Shown: positions 21,278 through 32,514, numbered from the stretch's first letter. The stretch: DNA of 64,000 nucleotides from Desmodus rotundus (GCF_022682495.2 NC_071390.1:150326583-150390582); one strand, 5' to 3'. The notes: generated by a model not told the origin, from the sequence alone. A program made the numbers and translations.

Positions 21278-24064
21278 TGTAAGCACCCAGTGCTGACTGA
21301 CAAGATGTGTTAATGCCTCTCTGTTAACTTAAAGGGCCTGTGTTTTAAGCAAGAGCTCCTAAAATACAATATAATTCAGATGAAGAGAAAACTCAGTATT
21401 ATTACCCTTCTTTTAATCAAAAAATTAGTTTTATGGGAAAACATTCATATTTCCAAAGGTGATTAAAGATTTTTTCTGGACCAGTGAAACAATAGAAAAA
21501 ATAATATAGGTACATTGTGTAAATTTTGGCTTTTCACTGGAACAGTGTTTTGGAGTAATGAGAAAAAGTAAACGTATTTGTGGTCTTCATTGTAAATACA
21601 GAGAGAGGATTTGTTTAAAGTTTTTTTCTCAAAGTGGTATGATCCATTTTTTAAAAGCAAAGCAAGGTGTGCGTGCCTGTCATGTGACAACAAACAAAAC
21701 GGAAGGCTCTTTCTAAGCCAGGGGTGTTGTCTGTCCTCAGTGTGTCCATCTGAGACTTGGGGGCAGAGGCACAGATTCACCCCCACCACCCTGCTCACCC
21801 CAGAGTCCGAGCAGAGACCGAGAGAGGTGTCTTCTTCTGTCCCCCAGGCCTGAGCTTGTCCCTTAACCTCCGCTTCAGCTCTGTTGCTCCGCTCATGGGG
21901 CAAACCGTTTTGCACCGGTCAGAGCAGCCTGGGACAGGGCCGCGGCCTGCCTGCGTGCAGACAAGCCATTCGGAAGGCAGACTGTGTCTTTTACAACACA
22001 CTTTCCTTCCAGGTCTTGGTGTGAAAGGTCACACTTTGGCACTGCCTTGAATATTTTGTAAAGGATGGCCAGTGCAAGGGCAGGGGGCATTAGAGAGAGT
22101 TTTTAGCACTGGCGCTGCCCCTTTGCTAAAGGCAGCATGAACTTGCTCTGTTTCTTGGTGGCAAGGACCTTGCAGCCATCATTATGGCATGTGCTAGGGA
22201 CAGTTTCCAGGCCTGTTTCCATTTGTGGACGCACTGAGGGACGGCTGGAGACCAGGAGGGGGGAATTTCCCCAGCCCTCCTGTCTCCCATAGCCCTCTAC
22301 TCAGCCCAGACAAACATCCGGGACCTTTGTGCTTGCCATGGGAGCACAGCCTCAAGAAAAGTCTCCTTGCCCCTTCCTTCTAACGGAATGGCTGCCCCCA
22401 AGTTCTGCCTCACAGAAATCCTAGAGATGACTCCATTTCCAGTGAGTTTAATTTTCAGTACCACTAGAAAACTTGAAGACACACTCAGAAAAACGCCTTC
22501 AAAGTTGAGTGCTGTAAACTGATACCCGTGATGATCTTCTCCTTTGGCTGCTTCCTGAATGCCGTTTTCCTCAGGGACCCGTGAGGTCAGAATTATGTAA
22601 ATCCCAGGTCCTCTGGACCCAGAGCTGGACGCTGCCATTGACCACCATCCTGAAATCATCCTGTGGACAGGCAGGAGGCCTGGCTGACAGGGAGGATGCA
22701 CTTCCAGATCCTTCAGGGGAACAGCAGCGTCAGTGGAAGCTCAACAGGTTCTGGTTCAGCTCCGCGCTTTACACTGGAACAGGTTGCAGCCTCCCTCTTC
22801 ACGTGTGTGCTCACCCGAGACTGACCCACCTACAGGCACATTTAAAGAAGAGAAATAACATCGCCTCACTTCTATGCATTCATTCAACAAGTATTTGACT
22901 TTTTAAAACTATTTCAATTTTCTTTTCTTCAGGTCAGGAGAATTCGGTTGAGATTATTTCATTTTACTGGAGGCCATTTGAAGCAGAAAATCTTGTTTTG
23001 TTGATCTGTGGTTGAGTTACTTGCAGTGTAAGAACTCACCATTAGAAGGAATTCTCGTGGAAATAATGTGAATCAAATTAAGTTATTTGGAAGAAAATTC
23101 AACTTTCAACAAAATTGTTCAACTCTGTTAGACTCAGTTGAACAAAACTCGATTGGTCTTCTCTTACACACGTGACCGAGCAGTCCGCATGACAGATAAG
23201 CCCTGAGGACCACTCTGTACCTCAAGGACCAGGGAAAGAGAGTTAGGAGGATGGGAAAACTTACAGGTAATCAACTCTAAACCTGCTCCCTCCGCAGCAT
23301 CTTGGAGTGTCTTATTATAGTAGCTAAGCTTTCCTTCTCCCTGAAGACACCATTAGCCTACGGGACAGTCTGAGTACAAAGTTTGAATGTCTCATGCCAC
23401 ATCCCCATTAAAACCCAGTGGGCGGACCTGGGGCAAATAAGGCTGAAGGGGACAAGAATTGCTCCTGTTGGAGCCTGTGGTGATCCCACGGGCCACTCCT
23501 GTCCCATCGAGCTGGCCTCAGACGCTCAGCCAATCTTTGCACAGCCCTCTTGTCTTCATGGAGGGTGCGGACGAAGGCCCGGTGTTCCGGACTACTTGCT
23601 GTGCTCCTCGCTGCGCTTTCCATCGCAGACTCTTGGCAAGACAGATGCGTGGTGTGTTTTTTATTAGATTTCCAAAGTAAAATTAATACTCCAGTCTCGG
23701 TTTTTATGATTATAAAGCTCCTTTCGGAATCCCCTAAGAAACATCAGAGCTTTCTCTGGATCATAAAAGAGCTGAAGACGCACTTGTTTCCCCTCTTGGG
23801 TTTGCGTGTTTGTGGTGAAAAGAACGCAGAGCAAGGACTTCTGACGGAGAAGAGATGTGATCGTATTGGCCAGCTCCCAGTTTTGTCGACTGTCCATATG
23901 GCTTCTGGCACCCTTCCAATCCAGTCTCCACTAAGTGGGGTGATCTTTTCAAAATGCTGTGATGCCCAGCACATCTCACAGTCGCCGGCTCAAACTGTCC
24001 CATGAAGATTTGGTAAACAAATGAATGAGAAAAATGAATACTGGTTTGCAGGTAGCTAATCCCT
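21278..24064. other. Long single-copy stretch, nothing recognised
   Basis: About 2.8 kb with no clear repeat apart from a possible L2 scrap near 23940 ('GGGGTGATCTTTTCAAAATGC'). Overlapping frames up to 151 codons (23550-24005) have no motif or splice context. CpG density is slightly raised at 23500-23640. Confidence 0.42.
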
Positions 24065-25286
24065 ACTTATTTTTCTTTTTAAAAAGCCTTGTCGAGTTAT
24101 AATTCACATACTATATGAGTTATAATTCACATACCATAAAATTTACCCTTTTCAAGCATACAGTTCTGTGGTTTTAGTATACTTGTAAGGTTGTGCAACC
24201 ATCGCCACTATCAAATTTCAGACCATCTTCATCACCTCTAAAGGAAATCCCAGACTCATTCACTGCCCCTCTCCATCCTCCCCTCTGCTCAGCCCCAAAA
24301 ACTATTAATCTATTCTCTACCCCTATGGATTTGCCTGTTCCAGAAATTTCTTTTAAATGGAAGCATATGATATAAGACCTGCTGTGTCAGACATCTTTCA
24401 CTTAGCATATGTTTTCAAGATTCATCTGTGTCATAGCATATATTGGTACTTCATTCTTTTTCATTGGTAAGTAATATTCCAATGTCTAGCTAGACCATAT
24501 TTTGTGTACTCACTCATACATTGATGGACACCTGGGTAGCTTCCACCTTTCGGCTGTTGTAAATAATGCTGCTATAAACATGGGCGTACAAATATCTGTT
24601 TGGGTCCCTGCTTTCAGTTCTTTTTGACTATATGTCCCGAAGAGGAATTACTGGACTGTATGGTAATCCAATTTTTTTTTTTTAGGAACTGCCATACTAT
24701 CTGGAACATCAGCAATGCATAAGGATTCTAAGTTCTGCAGATCGTGGCCAATACTTGTTATTGTCTGGGTTTTTTTTAAATCAAAACCACTCCAATGGGT
24801 TTAAAGTGATATCTCATTGTGGGTCAACATTTGTATTGCCTATCTATTGTAGCTACTGGGTGTGAAGCAGTATATCATGCTATTGATTTGCATTTCTCTA
24901 AAAATTAATGATGTTGAGCATCCTCTCGTGTGCTTATTTTCCATTGTATATCTCCTTTGAGAACTGTCTGTTCATATTGCTGGGCCAGTTTATAACTGGC
25001 ATATTTGTCCTTTTATTGTTGAGTTGTAAGAGTTCTTTACATTTTCTGAATAAAAATCCCTTATCCAACCTATGATTTGCAAGTATTTTCTCACATTCCA
25101 TGAGTTATATTTTCATTTTCTTAATGGCGCCCCTTTAAACACAAAAAAAATTTGATGAAAAACATTTTTTATTGTTGTTTTTGCTTTGGTGTCATTGCTA
25201 AGAAATCATTGCCTAATTGAAGATCAGGAAGATTGACTCATGTTTTCTTCTAAGAGTTTTATAGCTTTTGTTCTTGCATTTAGGCC
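24065..25286 (-). mobile_element. Ancient L1 (L1M) 3' region, long fragment
   Basis: Reverse-strand L1M blocks run in order: 'CATAAAATTTACCCTTTTCAAGCATACAG', 'CTTTCACTTAGCATATG', 'TGTTGTAAATAATGCTGCTATAAACATGG', 'GATTTGCATTTCTCT', 'GAGTTGTAAGAGTTCTTTACA' and 'TTGCTAAGAAATCATTGCCTAA'. It is interrupted at about 25287 and resumes at about 25520. No intact frame. Confidence 0.75.
24094..24139. repeat. 23-bp tandem duplication inside the L1M
   Basis: GAGTTATAATTCACATAC occurs at 24094 and again at 24117. The two 23-base units differ at about two positions. Confidence 0.9.
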
Positions 25287-25519
25287 TTTTTTCTACTGAG
25301 ATATAATTAACTTATGACATCGTATTAGTTTGAGGTATACAACATAATAATTTTATGTATGTATATATTGTGAAATGATTCCCAGCATAAGTTTCAGAAT
25401 ATCCATTACCACACATAGTTACAAAGGCTTTCTTTTTTGTGATGAAAACTTTTAAAACATACTCTCTTAGCAACTTTCAAATATACAGTACAGTATTGTA
25501 ATTATGGTCACCACGACAA
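25287..25519 (-). mobile_element. L1MA-like 3' fragment inserted in the older L1M
   Basis: 'ACTGAGATATAATTAACTTATGACATCG', 'GAGGTATACAACATAATAATTTTATG', 'TGTGAAATGATTCCCAGC' and 'ATTATGGTCACCACGACAA' are the reverse complement of an L1MA 3' end. It sits between two parts of the flanking older L1. Confidence 0.65.
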
Positions 25520-25565
25520 TGATCTATTTTGAGTTAATTTTTATATATGCTATACACTTATATTT
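25520..25565 (-). mobile_element. Continuation of the ancient L1M after the inserted L1MA
   Basis: 'GATCTATTTTGAGTTAATTTTTATATATG' continues the L1 sequence that broke off at 25286. Confidence 0.6.
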
Positions 25566-26334
25566 AAAAAAATATTAACCTAAAAATATAACAATCTTTT
25601 TTTAAATTGAGTTTATTCCTTACTTTGAAGAAGAGGACTAATTGCTACAATGTTGGGCAATTTCCTTAACTAGCATCATTTTCTTATGAATTCTTTAAAA
25701 ATACATAAGGATGTTTATATGTAAAAAATTTTCTAGTGTTTAGCCATATATACATTGTATTTAAGAATTCAGAAATTATTTGAATATTTTATTTAGAGAA
25801 TCATTTAATATGTTTTTTGTGTCTCAAATGTGCCCTTGTAGCTTTCCAAGAAGTAGATTGTCTGCAGGGCCAAATGCTGCAGCAGGTCAAGGTGAAGGAC
25901 AACCCGGGAAAGGCCGTCTGGTGTGGGTGGTCAGAGAGCACAAGTGCCCTGTGAGAATGCAGCTTCAGCAGAGCGGGGGGCCAGCCAGCGGGGGGCTGTG
26001 AAGTCGCAGCTAAAGAGACTGTTTGTTGTGGAAAAGAAAGAAATGGGATAAGTATTAAAAGGTACAAAAGAGTCAAGTAAAGAATTGTGTGATATGCATG
26101 CGTGTATTGAAAAGAGATGGCCTGTGAGAGGGAGAGCCTGCAGGAAAAGGAAGAATTAAAAGCCCAGTTCTCAAAGACAAACAGAAAAGACTGTGTTAGG
26201 AGCACAGGTTACACAAGTAAATTGGAAATCAGAAAAACCGCTATTCCTTTGAGGAGTAACTACCTACATAGAGATCTTTCAATTCAGTTGTAATTTAACC
26301 TGAAAGAAGTTCAAAACCTAAAACTTGCCCTTCA
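25566..26334. other. AT-rich DNA, then unassigned GC-richer block
   Basis: 25566-25790 is AT-rich and may be more decayed L1. 25830-26010 is GC-richer, without a recognised repeat or exon. Confidence 0.35.
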
Positions 26335-26500
26335 GGTACAGACAGACCTGAGTTCAAATTCTGGCCTCGCTGCTTGTTAGCTGCGTGATCTTGGGCCAGC
26401 GTTTTAACTCTTCAGTTTCCTCTTCTATAAAATGGGAACAAAATTAGACCTACCTGTTGTATGAGGATTATATGAGGTCTACATATGAAACTCTTCATAA
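26335..26500 (+). mobile_element. MIR SINE
   Basis: 'ACCTGAGTTCAAATTCTGGCC', 'TTAGCTGCGTGATCTTGGGCCAGC', 'CTTCTATAAAATGGGAACAAAATTAGACCTACC' give the MIR order. Confidence 0.8.
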
Positions 26501-26777
26501 TCACAAATTCTTAGTAGCTCTCACAAAAATTAAACACCTCCATATTACTTCAACAAAAGATTCAGTTGGTTGAAATTATATTTTATTACATCATAACCCT
26601 CTTCCTACCACTTTGTCACAAAATTGCTGGCAAATATCCAAGAAGCACAACATATGATTTGTATAACGATTGAGCTTGACTTCATTCATGCTTTACGGAG
26701 TCAGATCTTCCCCCTCCCATGCTCCGGTGAAACTGAGATGAAGTTAGCTCACATTTTAGTCAAGCAGCTCACACTGG

Positions 26778-26905
26778 CTGACTTGGATATAGCACAGCCA
26801 TACAATGTACACAGTACCATGTGCTGAGTTGGATACAGTGAGGCCATACAATGTATACGGTGCTGTGTGCTGACTTGGATATAGCGCATGTACACAGACA
26901 TGCGC
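26778..26905. repeat. 46-bp minisatellite, about 2.5 units
   Basis: Units start with CTGA(C/G)TTGGATA at 26778, 26824 and 26870, exactly 46 bases apart. The third unit diverges after about 17 bases. Each full unit contains CCATACAATGTA. Confidence 0.92.
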
Positions 26906-28073
26906 ACAGTGCATCCCGAGGGATGACATCAGCACTCCATTTTGAGATCTCTTGCAGCCCCAAGCAAGGACAAGTTATTAAAACTTTTAAAGACAATATT
27001 GCCATACTACACTTCCCCTAATCTCTGGGTAATGAAAAAAACAAGCTGTTTCTACCTTCCTTGTGCAACTGTATTCACTCCGGGCAAAACTCATGAAAAC
27101 GCTCCTCCCAAAGAACACTATTTTCCTTCTAAGAGAAACAAAGTTGTGAAGGAAAGTGCTACTGACTTTCAGGTCCAGCAGACTGTAAAACCCCGCACGT
27201 AGACGAGGGAAAGCAGCCGTCCTGGCAGTGTGCGTTTTCGCCAGCCCTCGCTGCCTCTCTCTGGTCTCCCCGGCAATGCTGGGTTCCCCAGTAAGTACAA
27301 GTAACTGCACTGTGTCAGGGCTATCGCGCTTTTGGTTTTTTCCACAATATTTTTTGTTTACTCTTTTCAACCTTTTCCTTCTCATGAGCTCGGTCTTTTG
27401 TTGTCTTTACTGTATCCTGTTGTAATAAGAGGATTTTGTTTTTATACCGATTTGGAAAACTTCCTTCCTGGCATTCAGATTCTCTCCTCAGATGTCAGAA
27501 TGAGAGATAATGGCCCATTGCTAGGCCTGGGGTAGGGGAGTGACAGAGGAAACAAGGGGAGCTGTAGTCTCCACAGGCCAGGCAGGTTGACACACTTCAT
27601 GCGCGAGCGCGGCCCAGTGTGAGCCAACAGTACTTTACTGTTCGCTCCCGTGACACCGAGGCATTAAAATGCAAGGCTAGTGTTTTTAAAATCATCAGTA
27701 TTTTCTAATCTATGCACTCTTTTCAATGTCAGATTTTCTAAAGAATTCAATCACCGCACAGAGTTGGATTTATTGCGAATGCCAATTCTCTTGACCAAAA
27801 TTAGCTTTTCTGGCTTATTACATACCTACAGTCTTTGTGAGGCAGAGTCCATCCAACAGTTTCCTTCTCATGGAAAACTAAATGTGCAATCAATAATATT
27901 TTTAAAAGGTATCTAGGGAAATAAGGGAAGCATATAAGAGTGTAACTTGCCTATAAAAGAGATTTTGAAAACTAATTATTATCCTCCAGAGGCCTGCTCA
28001 AATAAAGCTTTAATTTCCAAAAGTTGCCTACATACCACAAATATTAGAATTTTAGTGCTTAAAAGACCTACGG
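26906..28073. other. Unassigned sequence, parts possibly LTR-like
   Basis: 26920-27430 has features that recall an old LTR ('CACTCCATTTTGAGATCTCTTGCAG', later a C/T-rich stretch and AATAAGAG), but I cannot name a family or find paired ends. The 86-codon frame at 26942-27202 shows no known domain. 27430-28070 looks single-copy. Confidence 0.3.
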
Positions 28074-28085
28074 TGGGGGGGGGGG
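28074..28085. repeat. G homopolymer run
   Basis: Eleven consecutive G residues. Confidence 0.9.
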
Positions 28086-28113
28086 TGGAGAGGATCTTTG
28101 GGATTGCTTACTC

Positions 28114-28323
28114 CAACTCCCTCACTTGTTTTTTTATTTTTTTTAATGTGTTTATTGATTTTAGAGAGGAAGGGACAGAGAAAAAGACAGAAACATCCAC
28201 ATGAGCGAGAAACATTGATTAGTTGCCTCCCATACATACCCTGACCGGGGATCAAACCCACAACTGTTCATGTATGAAAGGACCTCTAACTAACTGAGCC
28301 ACAATGACCAGGGCCAACTCCCT
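28114..28323 (-). mobile_element. VES bat SINE with 9-bp target-site duplication
   Basis: CAACTCCCT at 28114-28122 and 28315-28323 flanks a reverse VES: T-rich tail, 'TTTAGAGAGGAAGGGACAGAG', 'GAGAAACATTGATTAGTTGCCTCCC', 'CCTGACCGGGGATCAAACCC' and 'ACTGAGCCACAATGACCAGGGC'. It split an older MIR-like sequence, part of which continues at 28330. Confidence 0.9.
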
Positions 28324-28401
28324 GAATTACAAATGAGGAGAAAGCACCCAAGGAGGTGAAATGAAAGGCTCAAAGCCATTAACTGCTGATGGGCATTGTT
28401 T

Positions 28402-28936
28402 GGGGGGCCCCCCAAAACCAGAATTATCTTCTAGAGGGCAGGCCCCTTTTAGAACAGGCTTCCCCTATGAGGTGAGTGTTCTAGGGACCCATCTGTATCA
28501 GTGTACCAGCTGGTATTGTTGTGAGAGGCTGCGTTTGGCTTTAGTAAAACTTTTTTGAAGACTCTTTCAATGCATTTGCCGATTTCATGATGGGTGATTT
28601 ACAAGCGCACCTGCCCACACTGTGCTGAGTGTTCAGCAGTTTTTGACCAAAAATGGCATGATCCCCATGCCCCACCCTCCCTATTCTCCTGATCTCACAC
28701 CCAGTGACCTTTTTTGTTTCCCCAGATAAAAAAAGTCCTCAAGGGGAAACATCTTGTTGATGTGAAGAGGTAAAACAAAAAATGGCAGAAGCACTAAAAG
28801 GCATCAAAATTGAAACGTTCAGAAATTGTTTTGAGCAGTGGAGAAAACATCTGGATAGGTCTATTGCAGCCAATGGAGAGTAATAAATCCACAATTTTTT
28901 ATAAATAAATTCTGGGATTTTGGGGGGTGTCCCCCC
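28402..28936 (+). mobile_element. Internally deleted mariner (Tc1/mariner) element, copy 1
   Basis: The termini are inverted: GGGG..CCCCCCAAAA..CAGAATTAT on the left, and the reverse complement of AATTCTGGGATTTTGGGGGG near the right end. Inside is the C-terminal part of a mariner transposase, about 28610-28880. It has the region after the second catalytic Asp and words such as MAEALKGIKIE and LDRSIAANGE, with stops and frameshifts. The N-terminal DNA-binding half is absent. A full element would be about 1.3 kb; this is about 535 bp. Confidence 0.82.
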
Positions 28937-29084
28937 TTGCATTTAGAACCCACCTCTCAACCCAGTGCTTATTTCATTTCATGTCACTGTGTCTGTCTTT
29001 CAAGGGGGTAAATTAAAATATAATGGAAAATTATAATCTTAACTTTTCCAAAGTAGAAACTTAGATTTTTTTTAACCTCTAGCA

Positions 29085-29278
29085 CAGTGGTCCCCAAACT
29101 TTTTAGTACCAGGGACTGGTTTCATAGAAGACAATTTTTCCACAGACAGGGAGGGGAGGGGGGACGGTTTCAGGATGATTCAAGTGCATTACATTCTAGC
29201 TCACCTCCTGCTGTGCAGCCCGGTTCCTAACCGGCTCCGACTGCTACTGGCCCATGGCCCGGAGGTTGGGGACCCCTG
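29085..29278. mobile_element. Short hAT element with 8-bp target-site duplication
   Basis: It starts CAGTGGTCCCCAAAC and ends GTTGGGGACCCCTG, a clear hAT inverted pair. It is flanked by CTCTAGCA (29077-29084) and TTCTAGCA (29279-29286), an 8-bp duplication with one mismatch. At 194 bp it lacks all transposase sequence. Confidence 0.85.
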
Positions 29279-29429
29279 TTCTAGCATTTCCTAGTCTCCT
29301 CTTGCCCTAACTTTGTCTGATCCCCTTACTGCTAATGTACTAGTGATTAGAATTATGTGACTGTGAAGAGTGAAATATAAATTATTTGGTCAAATTCACA
29401 TGGTATCTCCTTGGGTATTTGCCACATCT

Positions 29430-29720
29430 CATTCATCCACACATTGTTTCAGCAAATGAACAGTGACTGGGCCCCCATTGTATGCAAGGCAGCACTCCCT
29501 GTGAATTACAGAGAAAAAATAAAAGCCTGTAAATTACACAAATAAAACAGTCTCCCTGCCCTTGAGAAGCTCCAAGTCTAATACTGAAGACAAGTAAATA
29601 ACAACCTACAGTCAGCACGCTGTCATGAAGGGGGTCGTGACTCTGAGGGTCAGACAGCGAGGAGGGAAGGGCGTTCGGGGCAGAGGGTGGCACACATGAC
29701 TGGGCCGTTTGGGAGAATTG
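29430..29720 (+). mobile_element. L2 LINE 3' region
   Basis: 'TCATTCATCCACACATTGTTTCAGC', 'CCCCCATTGTATGCAAGGCAGC' and 'CCCTGCCCTTGAGAAGCTCCAAGTC' match L2 3' sequence. Confidence 0.62.
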
Positions 29721-29732
29721 CTAGGTCCTTCA

Positions 29733-29890
29733 GAGTTGCTTCTGAAACTTTAGTGTGCACACAGATCGCCCCAAGTTCTTCTTCAAATGCAGACTTTGAT
29801 TCTGTAGGTGGAGTAAGCTCTGAAATTCTGTATTGATAGCCAGCTCCAAAGTGGTATCGAAGCGCCCTGTGGCCCCCACTTTCAGCACCT
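29733..29890 (+). mobile_element. MER5A-like hAT-Charlie element
   Basis: 'GTTGCTTCTGAAACTTTAGTGTGCACAC', 'AAATGCAGACTTTGATTCTGTAGGTGG' and 'CTGAAATTCTGTATT' follow MER5A. Confidence 0.65.
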
Positions 29891-30267
29891 ATAAGGAGCT
29901 GCAGGGAAGGGGAAGGTGAGGACGTTAGAAGGAGCCAGCTAAGGTGTTTGCAAGGTGATCTTACAGAATTTGGATTTTCTCCTGAAAGTAACAGAAGTAA
30001 CAAATACACCTGAGTAACTTGAAATTGACATTGGTTTTCTAAGTTTCCTGAGAACTCAAAAGTCATTTTCACCAGGAAGCTCTCTTGCCCTTCTCTCAGA
30101 GCCTGTGAGGTGCCACCAATCCACCCGCCACGCTGACTCGGCTCTGAGCGCTGAAAGAACAGTAGTGCCTTTTCAGCATCGAACCTTCCAACTGAGTGTG
30201 CCCCATGCTTACCTGGCCCATAGGAGTTTTGCCATAAACTTCTGTCAGATGATATGTTTGCTGTACA
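29891..30267. other. Single-copy sequence, nothing recognised
   Basis: No gene or repeat found between the two MER5-type pieces. Confidence 0.35.
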
Positions 30268-30402
30268 TGACTGGTTTTCAAATGTTAGCGTCTATCAGCA
30301 TCACCCAGAGGACTTGAGACAGTGCTGGATTCCACCCCCAGAATTTGAGGTGTAGTAAGTCCAGGGTGGAGTCTGAGAATTTGTATTTCTAACATGCTCA
30401 CA
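30268..30402 (+). mobile_element. MER5-like hAT-Charlie fragment
   Basis: 'CTGGTTTTCAAATGTTAGCG', 'CATCACCCAGAGGACTTGAGACAG', 'CACCCCCAGAATTTGAGG' and 'TTTGTATTTCTAACATGC'. Truncated at the L1 that follows. Confidence 0.55.
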
Positions 30403-31125
30403 GATGACTTATGCTTCACATCCACTGGGATGGCTATCGTAAAAAAAGCAGATGATAACAAATGTTGGAGAAATTGGCACCTTCCTATAGTGCTGGTGTG
30501 AATGTGGAATGGTGCAACCACTTTGGAAACCAATTTGGGGGTTCCTCAAAAAGTGAAATGTAGAGTTATGATGTGACCCAGCAATTCCCCCCTTAAGTAT
30601 ATACCCAATAGAATTGGAAACATGTTCTCACAAACATTTTTACATGAAGGTTCATAGCATTGTTTATAATAACCCAACTGTGGAGAGCACTCACCCAGAG
30701 GCCCATCAATTAATAAATAGCTAAATAAAATGTGGCGTATCTATGCAACGGAATAGCATTCAACTACAAACAGGAATGAAGTACTGATACGTGCTGCAAC
30801 GTGAATGCGACTTGAAAGCATTATGCTAGTGCACGGAGTCTGACACAAAAGACCACACACTCTGTGGTTCCATTGATACAAAATGTCCAAAACTGCAAAT
30901 TCATAGAGACAGAAAGCAGGTTAGTGGTGGTTTCCAGGGCTGGATAAAGAAGGAAGTGGGAAGTGACGGATCGTGGTAGGGAACCTATTTTTGGAAGATG
31001 TTCTGGAATTAGACAGTGGTGATGGTTGCACAAACTTGTGAATACACTGAAAACCACCAAACTGTATGTTTTAAAGGGCGGATTTCATGGTATGGGCACT
31101 GTATCTCAGTGTAAAATACATTTAT
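30403..31125 (+). mobile_element. Old L1 (L1MB/L1MC-like) 3' end
   Basis: Blocks include 'CATCCACTGGGATGGCTATCG', 'TATACCCAATAGAATTGG', 'AAGGTTCATAGCATTG', 'AATAAAATGTGGCGTATC', 'GTTAGTGGTGGTTTCCAGGGC', and 'GTTCTGGAATTAGACAGTGG' with the terminal 'ATGGTATGGGCACTGTATCTCAG'. Positions 31005-31068 recur exactly inside a SINE at 33083-33146. Confidence 0.78.
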
Positions 31126-31194
31126 GACCCCGGGACCCTACTTGGCGAGAGTAACATTTTCATCTCCCAGTTGCCCTGTCCAGTCAGCTGACCT

Positions 31195-31490
31195 CTCGTT
31201 ACAGGTGGCCCTCGAGCTCCCACCACGTGGCCAGTTCAAAGTGACCTGTGCCCTAAGTGTAAAATACATGGTGAAACTCAAAGACTTAGTTTTTAAAAAA
31301 GGAAGGTACGTTATCTAAATACATATTTTTAAAATTGAAATGATACTATTTGGGGTATATTTCAACAATATGTGATGTTAAAGGTAACTTACCTGTTGAT
31401 TTTTCCTTCTTACATTGGAACTACTAGAAAATTCGAAATCCTGTATGTGGCTCCCATGGCGGTTCACAGTGCCTGTCCCTTGGCCAGCTC
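31195..31490. mobile_element. hAT-type MER element (family not named)
   Basis: 'CCACGTGGCCAGTTCAAAGTG', 'AAGTGTAAAATACATGG', 'TCAAAGACTTAG', 'GAAATGATACTATTTGGGGTATATT' and 'GGAACTACTAGAAAATTCGAAATCC' match, in order, a common ~320-bp mammalian hAT element as I recall it. Confidence 0.5.
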
Positions 31491-32079
31491 TGCCGTGGAG
31501 GTCCTCCCCGGTGGCTTCTGTCTCTGTGGAGACACATGGAAGGGTTTGCATGTGGGCGCTAGTGAATCTGGGGCTGGCTCTTTGCCTTGGTATAAAGGGC
31601 TTTGTACCCAGGGCTTCATTAGCTCCGTTCCATTCGCATGATCCAGCCCACAAACAGGGCGATGCAATGGCTGTTTCCAGTTTTTGTTCTCTGAGCAGAA
31701 AGCCACCTGCAAAAACAGAGAGTTGTTATCTCAAAGAGCAAGGTTCTGGGCCATTATTATTTTAGAAAGTCCTTTTTGTGCCTCTTCCTAATGAACTACA
31801 CAGCAAGTCATCTGAAAAAGAAATTCTTAAGGCATAATTTCTTTCTTCATCAGAGTAATTTTTTTCCCAAGGCTCATGTCCTGTGCGAAAATATTTTTAG
31901 CCTTGACATGTGTTTGTAGATACCAGTGAAAATTGATCATAAGAATGCTCCTGGAAGGGAAAATTGTTTTTAAATGAGCTGAAGACAAGGATTTATTTAG
32001 TAGGCAAAGTAGTTAAGGGCAAATTATTTAAACGGCATAGAAATTTCTATCAGTGAAGAAGTTAAGCAGCTTGACTGCT
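31491..32079. other. Single-copy stretch, AT-rich from 31790
   Basis: No repeat or exon recognised. 31790-32079 is low in CpG, AT-rich and repeat-free, a common look of conserved non-coding DNA, but conservation cannot be judged from one sequence. Confidence 0.35.
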
Positions 32080-32225
32080 TTTAAAAAATATTTTTTATTA
32101 TAAAAACAATATATGTTGTTTTGAAAATTTTCAAAATCTTTAAAAAGCAAGGAGAAGTAAATAACCAACACCCCTAATCACACTGCCAGGGATAATCATT
32201 GTTAATATATAGAGGTCTGTCTTTC
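32080..32225. mobile_element. Possible old LINE fragment
   Basis: 'TTTTTATTATAAAAACAATATATG' and 'CACCCCTAATCACACTGCCAGGGATAATCATTGTTAATAT' resemble a widespread old L1M piece. Confidence 0.35.
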
Positions 32226-32291
32226 CAGAGGAAAAAACAAAGGTCTTGATGTCGAAATTATTCTATGTAGAGAGAATTAGCCCAAATTCTA

Positions 32292-32312
32292 TTGTTGACT
32301 ATTAGTCAACAA
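32292..32312. repeat. Short palindrome
   Basis: TTGTTGACT and AGTCAACAA are exact inverted repeats around a 3-base centre. Confidence 0.85.
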
Positions 32313-32514
32313 ATAGTAAAACACTTATTTTATCACCCGATCAAAAATAGCCATTCTACATTTTGAGAGGATAAATTTAATTTTTATAGGTTTGGTTACA
32401 TAACACTCACGTATTACAATTTAGGGGTGGGGCTAACTGTAATCTTTTAGCCTTTACTCCAATAAAACAGAAAAGATATTTACATCACACACACAGAAGA
32501 TGCGGGTGGGCATG

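Noticed and set aside
23550..24005. 151-codon plus-strand frame
   Set aside because: No domain, start context or splice structure. The end may overlap an old L2 scrap, and overlapping minus-strand frames are equally open.
26778..26905. Possible CRISPR-like array
   Set aside because: Direct tandem repeat without spacers, in a mammalian genome; it is a minisatellite.
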